Source: an uncultured Acidimicrobiaceae bacterium (GTDB taxonomy: Bacteria; Actinomycetota; Acidimicrobiia; Acidimicrobiales; RAAP-2). From it: a stretch of DNA of 56,793 nt. This document shows, piece by piece, positions 21,409-30,998 of the stretch. A program made the translations under genes and the position numbers. The notes beneath the pieces were generated by a model. The model saw only the letters and a list, made by a program, of their open reading frames with translations, did not search any database and was not told where the DNA came from. The stretch spans positions 1-56,793 of the forward strand of contig CAIQOJ010000104.1 of the NCBI GenBank assembly GCA_903873395.1, written 5' to 3'. Position 1 is the first letter of the stretch. Each line of letters opens with the position of its first letter.

Positions 21409-22376
21409 CGTCCTACCTCTGCGCCTGCACCAGACGGTGCACCCGCGGGTGCGCCGTCAACGGGGGCGTCTGGTGTGAGCCCGTGGTAATCCACCATGTC
21501 CGAGGTCATATCCATGAATACCTCCTCGAGGCTCGCTTGCTGAGGGCTGAGTTCATGGAGCATGACGCTCGCGGCATGGGCCGCCTCACCCACCTGGACA
21601 GCCGTGGCTCCTGTGACGACGAGTCCACCGTCAGCGCCCGGTGCGACCCGTAGTCCCGCAGCCGCGAGCACTCCTTGGAGTCGTTCGGTCTCAGGCGTGC
21701 GCACCAGCACGGTGGACTCGGTGTTGGAGGCGATGAAGTTCTCCACACTGGTGTCAGAAATCAGTCGCCCCCGACCGATCACCACGAGATCGGTGGCTGT
21801 CTGGGCCATCTCGCTCATCAGATGGCTGGAGACGAACACCGTCCGGCCTTCGGCAGCCAGCGACTTGAGCAGGTTGCGCACCCACAGGATTCCTTCGGGA
21901 TCAAGGCCGTTGATCGGTTCGTCGAAGAGGAGTACGCCGGGGTCCCCGAGCAGTGCCGAGGCGATTCCCAGGCGCTGACTCATGCCGAGAGAGAACTTCC
22001 CGGCCTTGCGGCGACTCACACCCTCGAGGCCGACCATGGCCAAGACATCGTCGACCCGGGAGCGGGGAATGGCGTTGGTCTGAGCCAGTGAGAGTAGATG
22101 GGCATAGGCCGACCGGCCAGGATGGACGGCCTTGGCCTCGAGCAGGGCGCCGACCTCGCGAAGTGGCCAGCGGAGATCGTGGTAGCCGACACCGTTGATG
22201 GTGACCGAGCCCGCCGTGGGTCGGTCCAGACCCATCACCATGCGCATGGTGGTCGACTTGCCTGACCCGTTGGGACCGAGAAAGCCGGTGACCACGCCGG
22301 AGCGCACCTCGAAACTGAGTTCGTCGACAGCTCGGGTCGAGCCATACGACTTCGACAGTCCGACGGCAGAGATCAC
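21405..22376 (-). CDS. ABC transporter ATP-binding protein
   Basis: A 323-residue exporter ATPase with Walker A GPNGSGKST, signature FSLGMSQRLGIA, Walker B VLLFDEPINGLDP and H-loop SSHLMSEM. The family is DrrA/BcrA-like and partners the ABC-2 permease downstream. The C-terminal tail is Ala/Pro/Gly-rich. I start at GTG 22376 (homology from ISAVGLSKSYG), 33 bases after bioD; the frame is open to GTG 22484, but that would overlap bioD. No ATG exists in this interval. Confidence 0.9.
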   Translation of the reverse strand: MISAVGLSKSYGSTRAVDELSFEVRSGVVTGFLGPNGSGKSTTMRMVMGLDRPTAGSVTINGVGYHDLRWPLREVGALLEAKAVHPGRSAYAHLLSLAQTNAIPRSRVDDVLAMVGLEGVSRRKAGKFSLGMSQRLGIASALLGDPGVLLFDEPINGLDPEGILWVRNLLKSLAAEGRTVFVSSHLMSEMAQTATDLVVIGRGRLISDTSVENFIASNTESTVLVRTPETERLQGVLAAAGLRVAPGADGGLVVTGATAVQVGEAAHAASVMLHELSPQQASLEEVFMDMTSDMVDYHGLTPDAPVDGAPAGAPSGAGAEVGR

Positions 22377-22408
22377 TGGCAACGCCCGGGGCTCAGCATG
22401 GATCGAAC

Positions 22409-23101
22409 CTAGCAGTCCACTCCGGCCAACCGGTCGGCACACTCGGCCACTCCGGATGGAAGACACGCCACCTCGAAGCCACACCGCTCGATCAGCCAGG
22501 CACGGTTGCGCCGGTGCACTTCGTGGTGTTCATCGAACCGGTTGAGGATGATCATCACAGGGAGGGGAGTACCTGCAGCCGTCTCCAGATTGGATAGCGC
22601 ATCGATGCTGAGTCGAACGCTGTTGACCGTGCCCAGGCCTGGATCGGCCACCAGGACCACTAGATCGGGCCCGAGGATGCGGGCCAGATCTACAGCATCG
22701 CCGTCATCGGCCTGCGGGGAGCGCACGCCTCCGGCTGTCTCCACCAGGCCGACGGCCACCTGGGTGGTCGGCCATGCCAACTCGTCTACCAACTCTGTCA
22801 CCGTGAACGGGGGCATGCCGAGGGTGTCAGCGGCCATTGGCGGGGCCATGGCTCGGTGATACGAGCGGAACGGATGACAGACATCGCTGGGGTCTTCGCC
22901 GGTGGCGGCCGCCAGGGCCTCGGCATCGGTCGGCCCACCGAGCGGAACCCCGTGAAGGTCGATGTCATAGGACTGGGCTGGCTTGCGAGCTGCCACCGAA
23001 ATGCCACGGCCTGTCAGCTCGGCCAACAGGTGAGCGCCCACCCAGGTTTTGCCAACCTCAGTACCCGTCCCACATACCAAGATCACCCGCTCAGGCCGCA
23101 C
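22409..23101 (-). CDS. bioD: Dethiobiotin synthetase BioD
   Basis: A 230-residue ATP-dependent carboxylase that closes the ureido ring of dethiobiotin from diaminopelargonate. The P-loop is GTGTEVGKTW, followed by the substrate Lys in AARKPAQSYD, and the ETAGGVRSP motif matches family motif EGAGG-x-x-x-P with Thr for the second residue. The GTG start at 23101 overlaps bioF by 11 bases; family homology starts right after it. Confidence 0.93.
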   Translation of the reverse strand: MRPERVILVCGTGTEVGKTWVGAHLLAELTGRGISVAARKPAQSYDIDLHGVPLGGPTDAEALAAATGEDPSDVCHPFRSYHRAMAPPMAADTLGMPPFTVTELVDELAWPTTQVAVGLVETAGGVRSPQADDGDAVDLARILGPDLVVLVADPGLGTVNSVRLSIDALSNLETAAGTPLPVMIILNRFDEHHEVHRRNRAWLIERCGFEVACLPSGVAECADRLAGVDC

Positions 23102-24332
23102 CGCGCACCCCGTTCTCTCCGACCACGGCAGTATCTGCAGGAACGAGAACACCGAGGTGACTGAGGCCAGCCATCAGCCGGTCCACCTGCTCGTCAGTGT
23201 GCGTGGCCGAGAGCGTGATCCGCAGCCGCGAGGTCCCTGGGGCGACGGTGGGCGGACGGATGGCCGGGACCCAGAGCCCGTGCTCCAACAGGGCGGCCGA
23301 TGCCGCAACGGCTCGCTCCTCGGCACCGAGTACCACGGGGATGATCGGCGAGGGGTGACCGGCCAAGCCCACTGCATCAGCCACCGTGGCCACCAGACCG
23401 GCCAGACGAGACCGGAGGGTGTCCCCTTCGGTCGAGCACAGCACGTCGAGGGCCGCCAGGGCGGCAGCGGCGTCAGCCGGTGTGGGTGCCGTGGTGAAGA
23501 TGTAGGGCCGAGCCCGATTGACCAGCAGCTCGATGGCTCGACGAGGGCCGGCCACGTACCCGCCGAGGGAACCAAGAGTCTTGGACAGTGTGCCTACCCG
23601 CAGCACCAGGGGGCCGTCATGTGATCTCGACGCCTCGGGGAGGTCGGGTCCGAGCACGGCGTGGGCTTCGTCCAACAGCACCAGGGCGCCGTGGCGGCCG
23701 GCCACCTCGACCAAACCAGTCAGATCAGCCTGGTCCCCATCCATGGAGAAGATCGTGTCGCTCACCACCACCGCCCGGCCTGGGGCCTCGGCCAGGGCAG
23801 CGTCCAAGGCAGCCAGGTCGCGGTGGGGGTAGATGCGCACGTCGGCCCGAGCCAGACGGCAACCGTCGATGATCGAGGCGTGGTTGAGCTCATCGGAGCA
23901 GACCACCACCCCGGGACCGGCTACCACAGAGAGCACCGAGAGGTTGGCGGCAAACCCAGTCGGGAACACCACGGCTCGCTCGGTTCCCTTCCAGTCGGCA
24001 AGCGCGGCTTCAAGGTCGTGATGCACCGGTCGCGAACCGGTGACCAGGCGGGATGCCCCCGAACCCGCGCCCCACCGGTCGAGAGCGGCATGGGCAGCAG
24101 CCACGACGGCTGGGTGGGTGGACAGCCCCAAGTAGTCGTTGGAGGCGAAGGAGACGACATCGGGTGCGGCCAGGTCGCCCCGGTGGTCATGCAGATCACC
24201 CACGTGCCCGTCGGCGGCGAACATCCTCGGAGCACGCCAACGTCCAGCTGCCTCCACCTCGGTGCAGGCATCGTCGATCCACGTCGTCCAGTCCAGAGGA
24301 AGGCTCCCCGTTGCCTGGTCTGCCGTGCTCAT
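23091..24332 (-). CDS. bioF: 8-amino-7-oxononanoate synthase BioF
   Basis: This 413-residue PLP enzyme condenses pimeloyl-thioester with alanine. FASNDYLGLSTHP and GAGSGASRLVTGS are the N-terminal family motifs, VSDTIFSMDGD and LLDEAHAVLG line the PLP, and the PLP lysine is in VGTLSKTLGSLGGYVAG. The start overlaps the bioA stop by four bases (ATGA), giving the coupled order bioA-bioF-bioD. Confidence 0.95.
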   Translation of the reverse strand: MSTADQATGSLPLDWTTWIDDACTEVEAAGRWRAPRMFAADGHVGDLHDHRGDLAAPDVVSFASNDYLGLSTHPAVVAAAHAALDRWGAGSGASRLVTGSRPVHHDLEAALADWKGTERAVVFPTGFAANLSVLSVVAGPGVVVCSDELNHASIIDGCRLARADVRIYPHRDLAALDAALAEAPGRAVVVSDTIFSMDGDQADLTGLVEVAGRHGALVLLDEAHAVLGPDLPEASRSHDGPLVLRVGTLSKTLGSLGGYVAGPRRAIELLVNRARPYIFTTAPTPADAAAALAALDVLCSTEGDTLRSRLAGLVATVADAVGLAGHPSPIIPVVLGAEERAVAASAALLEHGLWVPAIRPPTVAPGTSRLRITLSATHTDEQVDRLMAGLSHLGVLVPADTAVVGENGVRGAA

Positions 24333-25660
24333 ACTCCGTCCTCAGCCACCACGTCATCAAGAGCGGTGCACAGCACGTCGACTACCCGATCGAGCTCGTC
24401 GGCCGTAGAGGTGAGCGGAGGCATGAGGACCACGACATCGCCCAATGGTCGCAGCAGCACGCCTCGGCGAACTGCTCCGGCACACACCCGTCTCCCCCAC
24501 CGAGTGGCCCCGGCGGGTGGCGCCAACTCCACTCCACACATCAGTCCCATGCGCCGGACCTCACCCACACCGGGCCGTCCGACCACCTGGGCTTCGAGGC
24601 GAGCACCGAGGTGGTCGGCCACCGAACGAACATGAGCCAAGACGTCGCGTTCCTCCAGGAGGCGGAGGTGGCGGAGGGCCACGGCACAGGCCAGAGCATT
24701 CCCTCCATAGGAATGCCCGTGGTAGAAGGTCGCCTCACCCAGGTCGGCACCGTAGAAGCCTTCGTAGACCGGTCTGGTCACTACGGCGGCTGACAGAGGC
24801 AGGTATCCCCCGCTGATGCCCTTGCCCAAGCAGACGATGTCGGGCCGAAAATCTGGACCCACCCACTCTGAGGCGAACAGCCGGCCGGTCCGGCCAAACC
24901 CGGTGGCCACCTCGTCGCACACCAACAGCACCCCAAGGTCCCGACACGCCATGCCCACCCGGGCCAAGTCCTCAGGTCGGCCCACCAGGATCCCCGAGGC
25001 TCCTTGGACGAGAGGTTCGATGACAAAGGCAGCCAACTCATGGGCATGTGCTTGAAGGGCAGCGATGGCCTTGTCGGCCCAGTCGGGGTCGGCGTAGCCA
25101 GGAGTGCGCAGCACCGGGAAGCGCAATGGGTCGAAGACGGTCGTGCCGAACCCGCCATCACCCAGCGACAGGGAACCCACGGTGTCCCCGTGATAGGCGT
25201 CGCCCAGGGCCATAAATCGCGAGCGCTCAGGTTGGCCAACGTTGACCCAGTACTGGAAGGCCACCTTCAGGGCTTGTTCGATGGCTACCGCTCCGTCAGA
25301 GCCGAACAGGACGTGTCCGTCCTCCACCGGCACCACGGCAGCCAGAGCTTCGGAGAACTCGATAACTGGCCGGCTGCCGTTGCCGAGCAGCGTTGCATGC
25401 GCCACGAGTGCGAGCTGATCGATGATGGCTTGGTCGAGTTCGGGCACCCGATGACCGAGCGTGGTCACCCACAGCGACGAGATGGCGTCGAAGTAACGGT
25501 TTCCATCGACGTCGATCAGCTCTCGCCCTTCGGCCCGCTCTACGACGATCGGGGCGTTGCCGACATAGGCGGCCATCTGGGTGAATCCATGCCACACCAC
25601 GGCCGCATCGCGCTCGACCCAGGGGGCTTCTTCAGAACGTTGGGAACGCGCTTGGCTCAT
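24329..25660 (-). CDS. bioA: Diaminopelargonate aminotransferase BioA
   Basis: A 443-residue class III aminotransferase that makes 7,8-diaminononanoate, usually with SAM as amino donor. Key features are SLWVTTLGHRVPELDQAI near the N-terminus, VCDEVATGFGRTG with the PLP Asp, the PLP Lys in CLGKGISGGYLPLSA, and TFYHGHSYGGNALACA. It is first in the bioA-bioF-bioD run and divergent from the archaeal-type riboflavin synthase. The intergenic region holds no operator I recognise. Confidence 0.95.
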   Translation of the reverse strand: MSQARSQRSEEAPWVERDAAVVWHGFTQMAAYVGNAPIVVERAEGRELIDVDGNRYFDAISSLWVTTLGHRVPELDQAIIDQLALVAHATLLGNGSRPVIEFSEALAAVVPVEDGHVLFGSDGAVAIEQALKVAFQYWVNVGQPERSRFMALGDAYHGDTVGSLSLGDGGFGTTVFDPLRFPVLRTPGYADPDWADKAIAALQAHAHELAAFVIEPLVQGASGILVGRPEDLARVGMACRDLGVLLVCDEVATGFGRTGRLFASEWVGPDFRPDIVCLGKGISGGYLPLSAAVVTRPVYEGFYGADLGEATFYHGHSYGGNALACAVALRHLRLLEERDVLAHVRSVADHLGARLEAQVVGRPGVGEVRRMGLMCGVELAPPAGATRWGRRVCAGAVRRGVLLRPLGDVVVLMPPLTSTADELDRVVDVLCTALDDVVAEDGV

Positions 25661-25779
25661 TGGCCCCGAGTCTTACCGACCAGCCCCCACCGAGCGAACC
25701 GGGCGAGCGGCAGCGATCCAACGAGGGAGAAGAGGTCGACCATGCCTGATGCTCGGAGCCAGCCGGTAGCCTGAGCGGT

Positions 25780-26256
25780 ATGGATCGCATTGGCATCGTC
25801 GACACCATGTTCGCCCGCTACGACATGGGGGCCGAAGCCATCGATGAACTCGAATCGTGCCCGGGTTTCGGCACCACCTTCGAGATCATCCATCGCACGG
25901 TTCCGGGTTTCAAAGACCTTGGGGTGGCATGCAAGCGCCTCATCGAACAAGAAGGGTGCGCCATCGTGGTGGCCCTCGGAATGCCCGGCAAAGCCCCCAT
26001 CGACCAGCAGTGCGCCCACGAGGCCGCCCAAGGCATCATGCTGGCCCAGTTGATGACCTCGACCCACATCCTCGAGGTCTTCGTATGGGAGAACGAAGAG
26101 GAAGACCCGGCCAAGCTGGCCCCGGTATGCGTGAACCGAGCCCGCAAGCACGCCCTCAATGCCTACTGGATGCTCTACGAGCCCGAGCAGTTGACCCGTC
26201 GTGCCGGACAGGGTGTGCGCCAGGGCTATGAGGACGCCGGACCCATCACGGACTAG
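25780..26256 (+). CDS. ribC: Archaeal-type riboflavin synthase
   Basis: A 158-residue protein that matches the archaeal riboflavin synthase family (TIGR01506), which is paralogous to lumazine synthase and unrelated to the usual trimeric bacterial RibE. It dismutates two 6,7-dimethyl-8-ribityllumazine molecules into riboflavin plus a diamino-pyrimidinedione. The conserved segments are VDTMFARYDM, RTVPGFKDLGVACKRLIEQE, ALGMPGKAPIDQQCAHEA, GIMLAQLMTSTHILEVFVWE and the tail GQGVRQGYEDAGP. Length equals the archaeal protein. No other riboflavin gene is nearby, so it is a lone gene. Confidence 0.88.
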   Translation: MDRIGIVDTMFARYDMGAEAIDELESCPGFGTTFEIIHRTVPGFKDLGVACKRLIEQEGCAIVVALGMPGKAPIDQQCAHEAAQGIMLAQLMTSTHILEVFVWENEEEDPAKLAPVCVNRARKHALNAYWMLYEPEQLTRRAGQGVRQGYEDAGPITD

Positions 26257-26283
26257 ACCGTCCGGGTCATCGGTTCGGACGGT
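26257..26283. terminator. Hairpin after ribC
   Basis: Right after the ribC stop, ACCGTCCG and CGGACGGT form a perfect 8-bp stem with an 11-base loop, followed by TTGATTCT. It lies between convergent genes. Confidence 0.5.
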
Positions 26284-26356
26284 TGATTCTCCCCTGGCCG
26301 GTCGATCACTTCGGGCTGTTCGATCTCTTCATTCCCGTGGATACAGACGTGAGGTT

Positions 26357-27499
26357 TCAGACCTGAGGGTCGTGGGGCAGTCCGAGAGTGCGCTCAGCGA
26401 TGATGTTCCGCTGCACTTCGGCTGTCCCTCCCCCGATGGTCAGCGCCGGGGAGAAGAGAAAGCCAAACGACCACATGGCGTCCGGCCAACCTCCGGCATC
26501 CGGTGCCCCTGGCATCGGCCCTGTATTCGACACCATCGCGTGGGCCCCGGCCAGGTCTCGGGCCAGCTCCATGATGTGACGTCCGTGGTCGTCGGCCAGA
26601 GCCTTGCGCACCGATGCTTCCGGACCTGGAGGAACACCGGCCACTGCGGCGGCCACCGTGCGCATCCGGAGCAGACGCAGCACCTCGCCTTCGATCCAGA
26701 GTCCGGCCAGACGCTGGCGCATCAGCGGATCGGTCGTGCCTCCCCCGGCCCGCACCGCGGCCAGAAGATCTTCGGCGGTAGGTCCCATGCCCCAGAGGGC
26801 CCCAGCACCCGAGAGTGAGACCCGCTCGTTAGCCAGGGTCACCTTGCCGAGCGACCACCCCTGGCCGGGATCACCCACCAGGTTCTCTCGAGGGATACGT
26901 ACCTCGTCGAAGAAGACCTCGTTGAAGGTGTGGGTCCCGGTCATGTCGACCAAGGGCCGGATAGTGATACCCGGGGCGTCCATCGGACAGATGAAATACG
27001 AGATCCCGGTGTGCTTGGTGGCGTCAGGATCGGTCCGAGCCAAGAGGATGCCGAACTGGGCCCGGTGGGCGTAGCTGGTCCAGACCTTCGCCCCCTCGAT
27101 AACCCACTCGTCCCCATCCAGGGTGGCCCTCGTAGTGAGCGACGCCAGGTCTGAGCCGGCACCGGGCTCGCTGAAGAGCTGGCACCAGATCTCCTCGCCA
27201 GCCAGCAATGGCAGCAAGTAGCGCTCCTGTTGGGCTTCGGTTCCCGCATGGACGATGGTCGGACCGGCCCAGCCGATCCCGATGGTGTTGTCGGGCCGAC
27301 GGACCCCGGCCCGCCGGAGCTCGTCGTCGACCACCAACTGCAAGGCGGGTTCAGCCCCCAGACCCCAGGGCTCAGGCCAGTGGGGTGCCACCAAGCCGGC
27401 CTCGGCCAGTTGGCGCCCGCTCGGGGAGGGGTTGGTCTCCAGCCAGGCCCGGATCTCCGCCCGGCGGGGATGGTCGGCAAGTTCAGACGCGATCGTCAC
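26357..27499 (-). CDS. Acyl-CoA dehydrogenase family protein
   Basis: A 380-residue FAD enzyme that would introduce a 2,3-double bond in an acyl-CoA. The signature CQLFSEPGAGSDLASL and the C-terminal GGGTAEVQRNIIAERTLGLP are classic. The catalytic base of short-chain types cannot be pinned down without alignment. The GTG at 27499 is the start consistent with family length; the open frame reaches further upstream but into the divergent gene. It is divergent from an acyl-CoA synthetase, suggesting joint use in a fatty-acid or steroid side-chain pathway. Confidence 0.9.
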   Translation of the reverse strand: MTIASELADHPRRAEIRAWLETNPSPSGRQLAEAGLVAPHWPEPWGLGAEPALQLVVDDELRRAGVRRPDNTIGIGWAGPTIVHAGTEAQQERYLLPLLAGEEIWCQLFSEPGAGSDLASLTTRATLDGDEWVIEGAKVWTSYAHRAQFGILLARTDPDATKHTGISYFICPMDAPGITIRPLVDMTGTHTFNEVFFDEVRIPRENLVGDPGQGWSLGKVTLANERVSLSGAGALWGMGPTAEDLLAAVRAGGGTTDPLMRQRLAGLWIEGEVLRLLRMRTVAAAVAGVPPGPEASVRKALADDHGRHIMELARDLAGAHAMVSNTGPMPGAPDAGGWPDAMWSFGFLFSPALTIGGGTAEVQRNIIAERTLGLPHDPQV

Positions 27500-27592
27500 G
27501 GACGCCAGCGTAGGCTGACCCGGTCGCAGAGGCGGGCCAGAAGTCGGACCGCCGGCAGGGGATCTGGCAGAGCCAGGGGAAGAGGAATCGAC

Positions 27593-29245
27593 GTGACCAG
27601 TTGGAACTTCGCCGATGTCTGGGAGGCCGTGGCCGACGAGGTGCCGAATGCCCCGGCCCTGACCTTCGCCGGACAGACCCGGACCTGGCGTGAGTTCGAC
27701 CAACGGGCCGACAACGTGGCCAGATGGCTACTGGCTGACGGCGTGGCCCACCAGGACAAGGTCGGCCTCTATCTCTACAACACCCCGGAGTATCTCGAGA
27801 CGTCGTTCGCCGCCTACAAGATCGGCCTGGTGCCCATCAACACCAACTACCGCTACGCCGACGACGAGCTCATCTACCTCTGGGACAATGCCGACACCGT
27901 GGCCGTGGTCTTCCATGGCACCTTCACCGAGCGCATCGAGGGGATCCGCCACCGGGTGGGCGTGCGGTCGTGGCTGTGGGTCGATGATGGCACCGCCACC
28001 TGCCCCTCCTGGGCCACCCCTTATGAAGAAGCCGCCGAGACAACCGGCGAATGGGGCCCAGACGGCGCCCACCTCCGAGTCGATGCTCCCTGGCCCCGGA
28101 CCCCCGACGACCTCCACATGCTCTACACCGGTGGCACCACGGGTATGCCCAAGGGCGTGATGTGGCGCCAAGACGACCTTTTCGCCCGGCTCAACAGCGG
28201 CGGGCTCCGCCGCTACCCAGCTGATGGCTCACTGGCTGACGTACACGCCCAGGTGGCCGCAGCGGGCCCGGGCCAGACGGTCATGCCGGCCTGTCCCCTG
28301 ATGCACGGCACCGGCGCCTTCACGGCCATGCAGTGCCTGAACGAAGGCGGACGGGTCGTGTTGCTGCCCACCCGCCAGTTCGACCCCGTCGAGATCCTCG
28401 ATGCTATCGAGGCTGAAAAGGTCAACACCCTGGTCATGGTGGGCGATGCCTTCGGCAAGCCGATCCTCGCTGCCTTGGATGCCGAACCAGAACGCTGGGA
28501 CCTCTCCAGCCTGTTCGCCATCATCTCGTCGGGAGTGATGTGGTCCGAGCCCACCAAGCAGGGTCTCCTCCGTCACCATCCCGGCATGATCCTGGTCGAT
28601 GCCTTCTCCTCTTCCGAGGCCCTCGGCATGGGCACCTCGGTGTCATCAGGTAAAGAAGCAGCTCGCACAGCCCGGTTCACCCTCGGCCCCGAAGTCCGAG
28701 TCCTCGACCCCGACGGCAACGACGTGGTGGCCGGCTCCGGCGTGGCAGGGGTGCTGGCCCTCGGTGGCCGCATCCCACTTGGTTATTACAAGGACGAGAC
28801 CAAGTCAGCAGCCACCTTCAAAATCATCGACGGGATCCGCTACTCGGTTCCCGGCGACTGGGCCGAGGTCGACGCCGACGGCACCATCCGCCTGTTGGGT
28901 CGGGGCTCGGTGTGTATCAACACCGGTGGGGAGAAGGTCTACCCCGAAGAAGTCGAAGAGGCCACCAAGACGCTGCCCGGGGTGCTTGACGTCGTCGTGG
29001 TCGGCGTGCCCGACGAGCGATTTGGCGAGGCCATCGTGGCCAACGTCCAACTCTCCCCAACTGCCGATCCGTCAACCATCGACGAAGCAGCGGTGATCGA
29101 GTGGGTCAAGGGCCGCCTGGCCAGCTACAAGGCGCCTCGGCGGGTGCGCTTCATCGAGACCATCGGCCGCTCCCCTTCCGGCAAGGTCGACTACGCACGA
29201 CACAAGGCCGAAGCGGCCGAATGGCTGGGCGTGCCGACGAGTTGA
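27593..29245 (+). CDS. Acyl-CoA synthetase (AMP-forming)
   Basis: A 550-residue adenylate-forming ligase resembling the actinobacterial FadD19/FadD17 branch (steroid or long-chain substrate). The A3 motif is YTGGTTGMPKGVMWR, A5 is VDAFSSSEALGMG, A7/A8 are YSVPGDWAEVDADG and NTGGEKVYPEEVE, and the catalytic Lys is in RSPSGKVDY. The GTG start at 27593 follows AGAGGAA and is where homology begins (WNFADVWEAVAD). Divergent from the acyl-CoA dehydrogenase, 93 bases apart, so a shared control region is likely. Confidence 0.92.
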   Translation: MTSWNFADVWEAVADEVPNAPALTFAGQTRTWREFDQRADNVARWLLADGVAHQDKVGLYLYNTPEYLETSFAAYKIGLVPINTNYRYADDELIYLWDNADTVAVVFHGTFTERIEGIRHRVGVRSWLWVDDGTATCPSWATPYEEAAETTGEWGPDGAHLRVDAPWPRTPDDLHMLYTGGTTGMPKGVMWRQDDLFARLNSGGLRRYPADGSLADVHAQVAAAGPGQTVMPACPLMHGTGAFTAMQCLNEGGRVVLLPTRQFDPVEILDAIEAEKVNTLVMVGDAFGKPILAALDAEPERWDLSSLFAIISSGVMWSEPTKQGLLRHHPGMILVDAFSSSEALGMGTSVSSGKEAARTARFTLGPEVRVLDPDGNDVVAGSGVAGVLALGGRIPLGYYKDETKSAATFKIIDGIRYSVPGDWAEVDADGTIRLLGRGSVCINTGGEKVYPEEVEEATKTLPGVLDVVVVGVPDERFGEAIVANVQLSPTADPSTIDEAAVIEWVKGRLASYKAPRRVRFIETIGRSPSGKVDYARHKAEAAEWLGVPTS

Positions 29246-29299
29246 GTCAACTGCCAGAGGTGCCCTTGGAGGCTTCTCACCGGCGAGACCTCAGATAGG

Positions 29300-30046
29300 T
29301 CAAGCCTTGTTGGCCCCGTTCTTACGGACGAAGTCGTTCACTGTGTAATACGCGTCGATCGACTCGCCGCCATCACCCCAGAACCCCTCGAGCACGTCGT
29401 AGTTCATGGTGCCCTGCGAGATGTAGTGGTTGTTGACGTCGGTGATCTCAAGTTCACCTCGGCCCGAGGGCACCAACGTGGGGATCACGTCGAAGACATC
29501 GGCGTCGTAGCAGTAGATGCCGGTCACGCCGAAGTTGGAGGCCGGATGCTCGGGCTTTTCGGTGATGCCGATCACCTTCTCCCCTGCGTCGTCGAACGTG
29601 GGTACCCCCAGGTGACGGAGGTGCTCGACGTCATCCGAGGGGGTGAGCAAGATCCGGGCCCCGACCGGGTTGGCACGGAAGGCGTCGACCATGGGCTTGA
29701 GCGAGTGCTCAACCACGTTGTCGGCCAGCATGACCAGCACCGGGTCCCCATCGACGAAGCGGGCAGCTAGGCCGAGCGCCTCGGCGATACCGCCCGGCTT
29801 GTCCTGGTAGCCGTAGCTGAGCCGGTCAATGCCGAACTCGTGGCCGTTGCCGCACAGACGGAGAAACTCCCCGGCGTGGGTGCCTCCGGTCACCAGCATG
29901 ATCTCGGTGATCCCGGCATTCACCAACGCCTCGATCCCCCAGTTGATCATGGGCCGGTCGTAGATCGGCAGGAGATGCTTGTTGGTGATCCGGGTCAGCG
30001 GATGGAGACGTGAGCCGGTACCACCGGCGAGGAGGACACCCTTCAT
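29300..30046 (-). CDS. Sugar-1-phosphate nucleotidyltransferase (short RmlA-like)
   Basis: A 248-residue enzyme of the glucose-1-phosphate thymidylyltransferase family. It opens with MKGVLLAGGTGSRLHPLT and continues with NKHLLPIYDRPMINWGIEAL, as in RmlA; VMLADNVVEHSL is the metal-binding D-x-N region and FGVTGIYCYDADVF is also conserved. It is shorter than the usual 290-residue RmlA, which is typical of the short form found in polysaccharide clusters. Ten bases separate it from the serine hydrolase upstream. Confidence 0.9.
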   Translation of the reverse strand: MKGVLLAGGTGSRLHPLTRITNKHLLPIYDRPMINWGIEALVNAGITEIMLVTGGTHAGEFLRLCGNGHEFGIDRLSYGYQDKPGGIAEALGLAARFVDGDPVLVMLADNVVEHSLKPMVDAFRANPVGARILLTPSDDVEHLRHLGVPTFDDAGEKVIGITEKPEHPASNFGVTGIYCYDADVFDVIPTLVPSGRGELEITDVNNHYISQGTMNYDVLEGFWGDGGESIDAYYTVNDFVRKNGANKA

Positions 30047-30056
30047 GGCGCGCAGC

Positions 30057-30998
30057 CTAGACCTGACCCGACACCGGGGCTAGCCCTGCAACCAACATGC
30101 CAGCCAACTCCGGCCACGCCCGGCCTGCCCATGGGCCGAACGGTCGATCGGCGAGGCCCACTGCAGCGAGGCCGGCGGCCCGATCGACCCATAGGAATGA
30201 ACCACTGGATCCGAAATGACCGAAGGTGGTGGGGGCGTTGGTTGCCCCGGTCCAATGAGGGTGCTTGCCACCACGGATCTCGGGTCCGAGCCCCCACGGG
30301 CACGGGTCGAATCGTCCGAACCCGGGGACGATGCCGCCCAGTTCCGGCCACTGCACTCTGATCGCCTCATCCCGGGTCGCCGTGCTGATCACCGTGGGTG
30401 CGGCCCACTCTTGAGCCAGACGTACCAGATCGTCGAGGTTCCCTGACAGGCCCGCCGCCGCCAGGCCGGCCGGCGGATCGTCGATGCGCACGCCGTGCAT
30501 TCCGAGGGGCTCGAGCACCGCCTCGCGCAGATACTCGGCAACGGGGATCCCTGATCGTTCAGCGATGTGGTCGCCCAAGTCCACAAAGCCAGCGTTCGAG
30601 TAGACCCGCCGTTTCCCCGGAGCGCACACCGGTGGTCCTGGTTCAGGACCCAAGCCGGAGGCATGGGCCAAGAGGTGGCGGACCGTGGACCCCGGTGGGC
30701 CGGCAGGCTCATCGAGTGCCGTGGTCCCCTCCTCGACAGCCACCAACACGGCCAGTGCCGTCACGAGTTTGGTGACCGAGGCCCAGGCGAACGTCGTTTC
30801 CGCTGACCCGGCGACGCATACGGGACCAGGACGACCACCATCGCCTGGGCCCACCCCGAGAGGGAACCATGCGACGACAGCTTCGCCCACTGGCCATGCT
30901 GCGACTGCACGGTCCACCTGTGCGTGGAGTTCAGCGTCGTGGGTATCTGAGAGTTCTGGCTCGCCTGCTCGGGTCCGTTCAGGACCGAAGGAATCCAT
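30057..30998 (-). CDS. Beta-lactamase-related serine hydrolase
   Basis: A 313-residue class C beta-lactamase-like hydrolase. The nucleophile motif is ASVTKLVTAL (SxxK, about residues 72-76), the second motif is YSNAGF (about 136) and the KTG-like site reads FGHFGSSGSF near residue 260. No signal peptide is seen, so a cytoplasmic esterase or amidase role is more likely than a penicillin-binding protein. The nucleotidyltransferase follows 10 bases downstream, probably in one transcript. Confidence 0.85.
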   Translation of the reverse strand: MDSFGPERTRAGEPELSDTHDAELHAQVDRAVAAWPVGEAVVAWFPLGVGPGDGGRPGPVCVAGSAETTFAWASVTKLVTALAVLVAVEEGTTALDEPAGPPGSTVRHLLAHASGLGPEPGPPVCAPGKRRVYSNAGFVDLGDHIAERSGIPVAEYLREAVLEPLGMHGVRIDDPPAGLAAAGLSGNLDDLVRLAQEWAAPTVISTATRDEAIRVQWPELGGIVPGFGRFDPCPWGLGPEIRGGKHPHWTGATNAPTTFGHFGSSGSFLWVDRAAGLAAVGLADRPFGPWAGRAWPELAGMLVAGLAPVSGQV

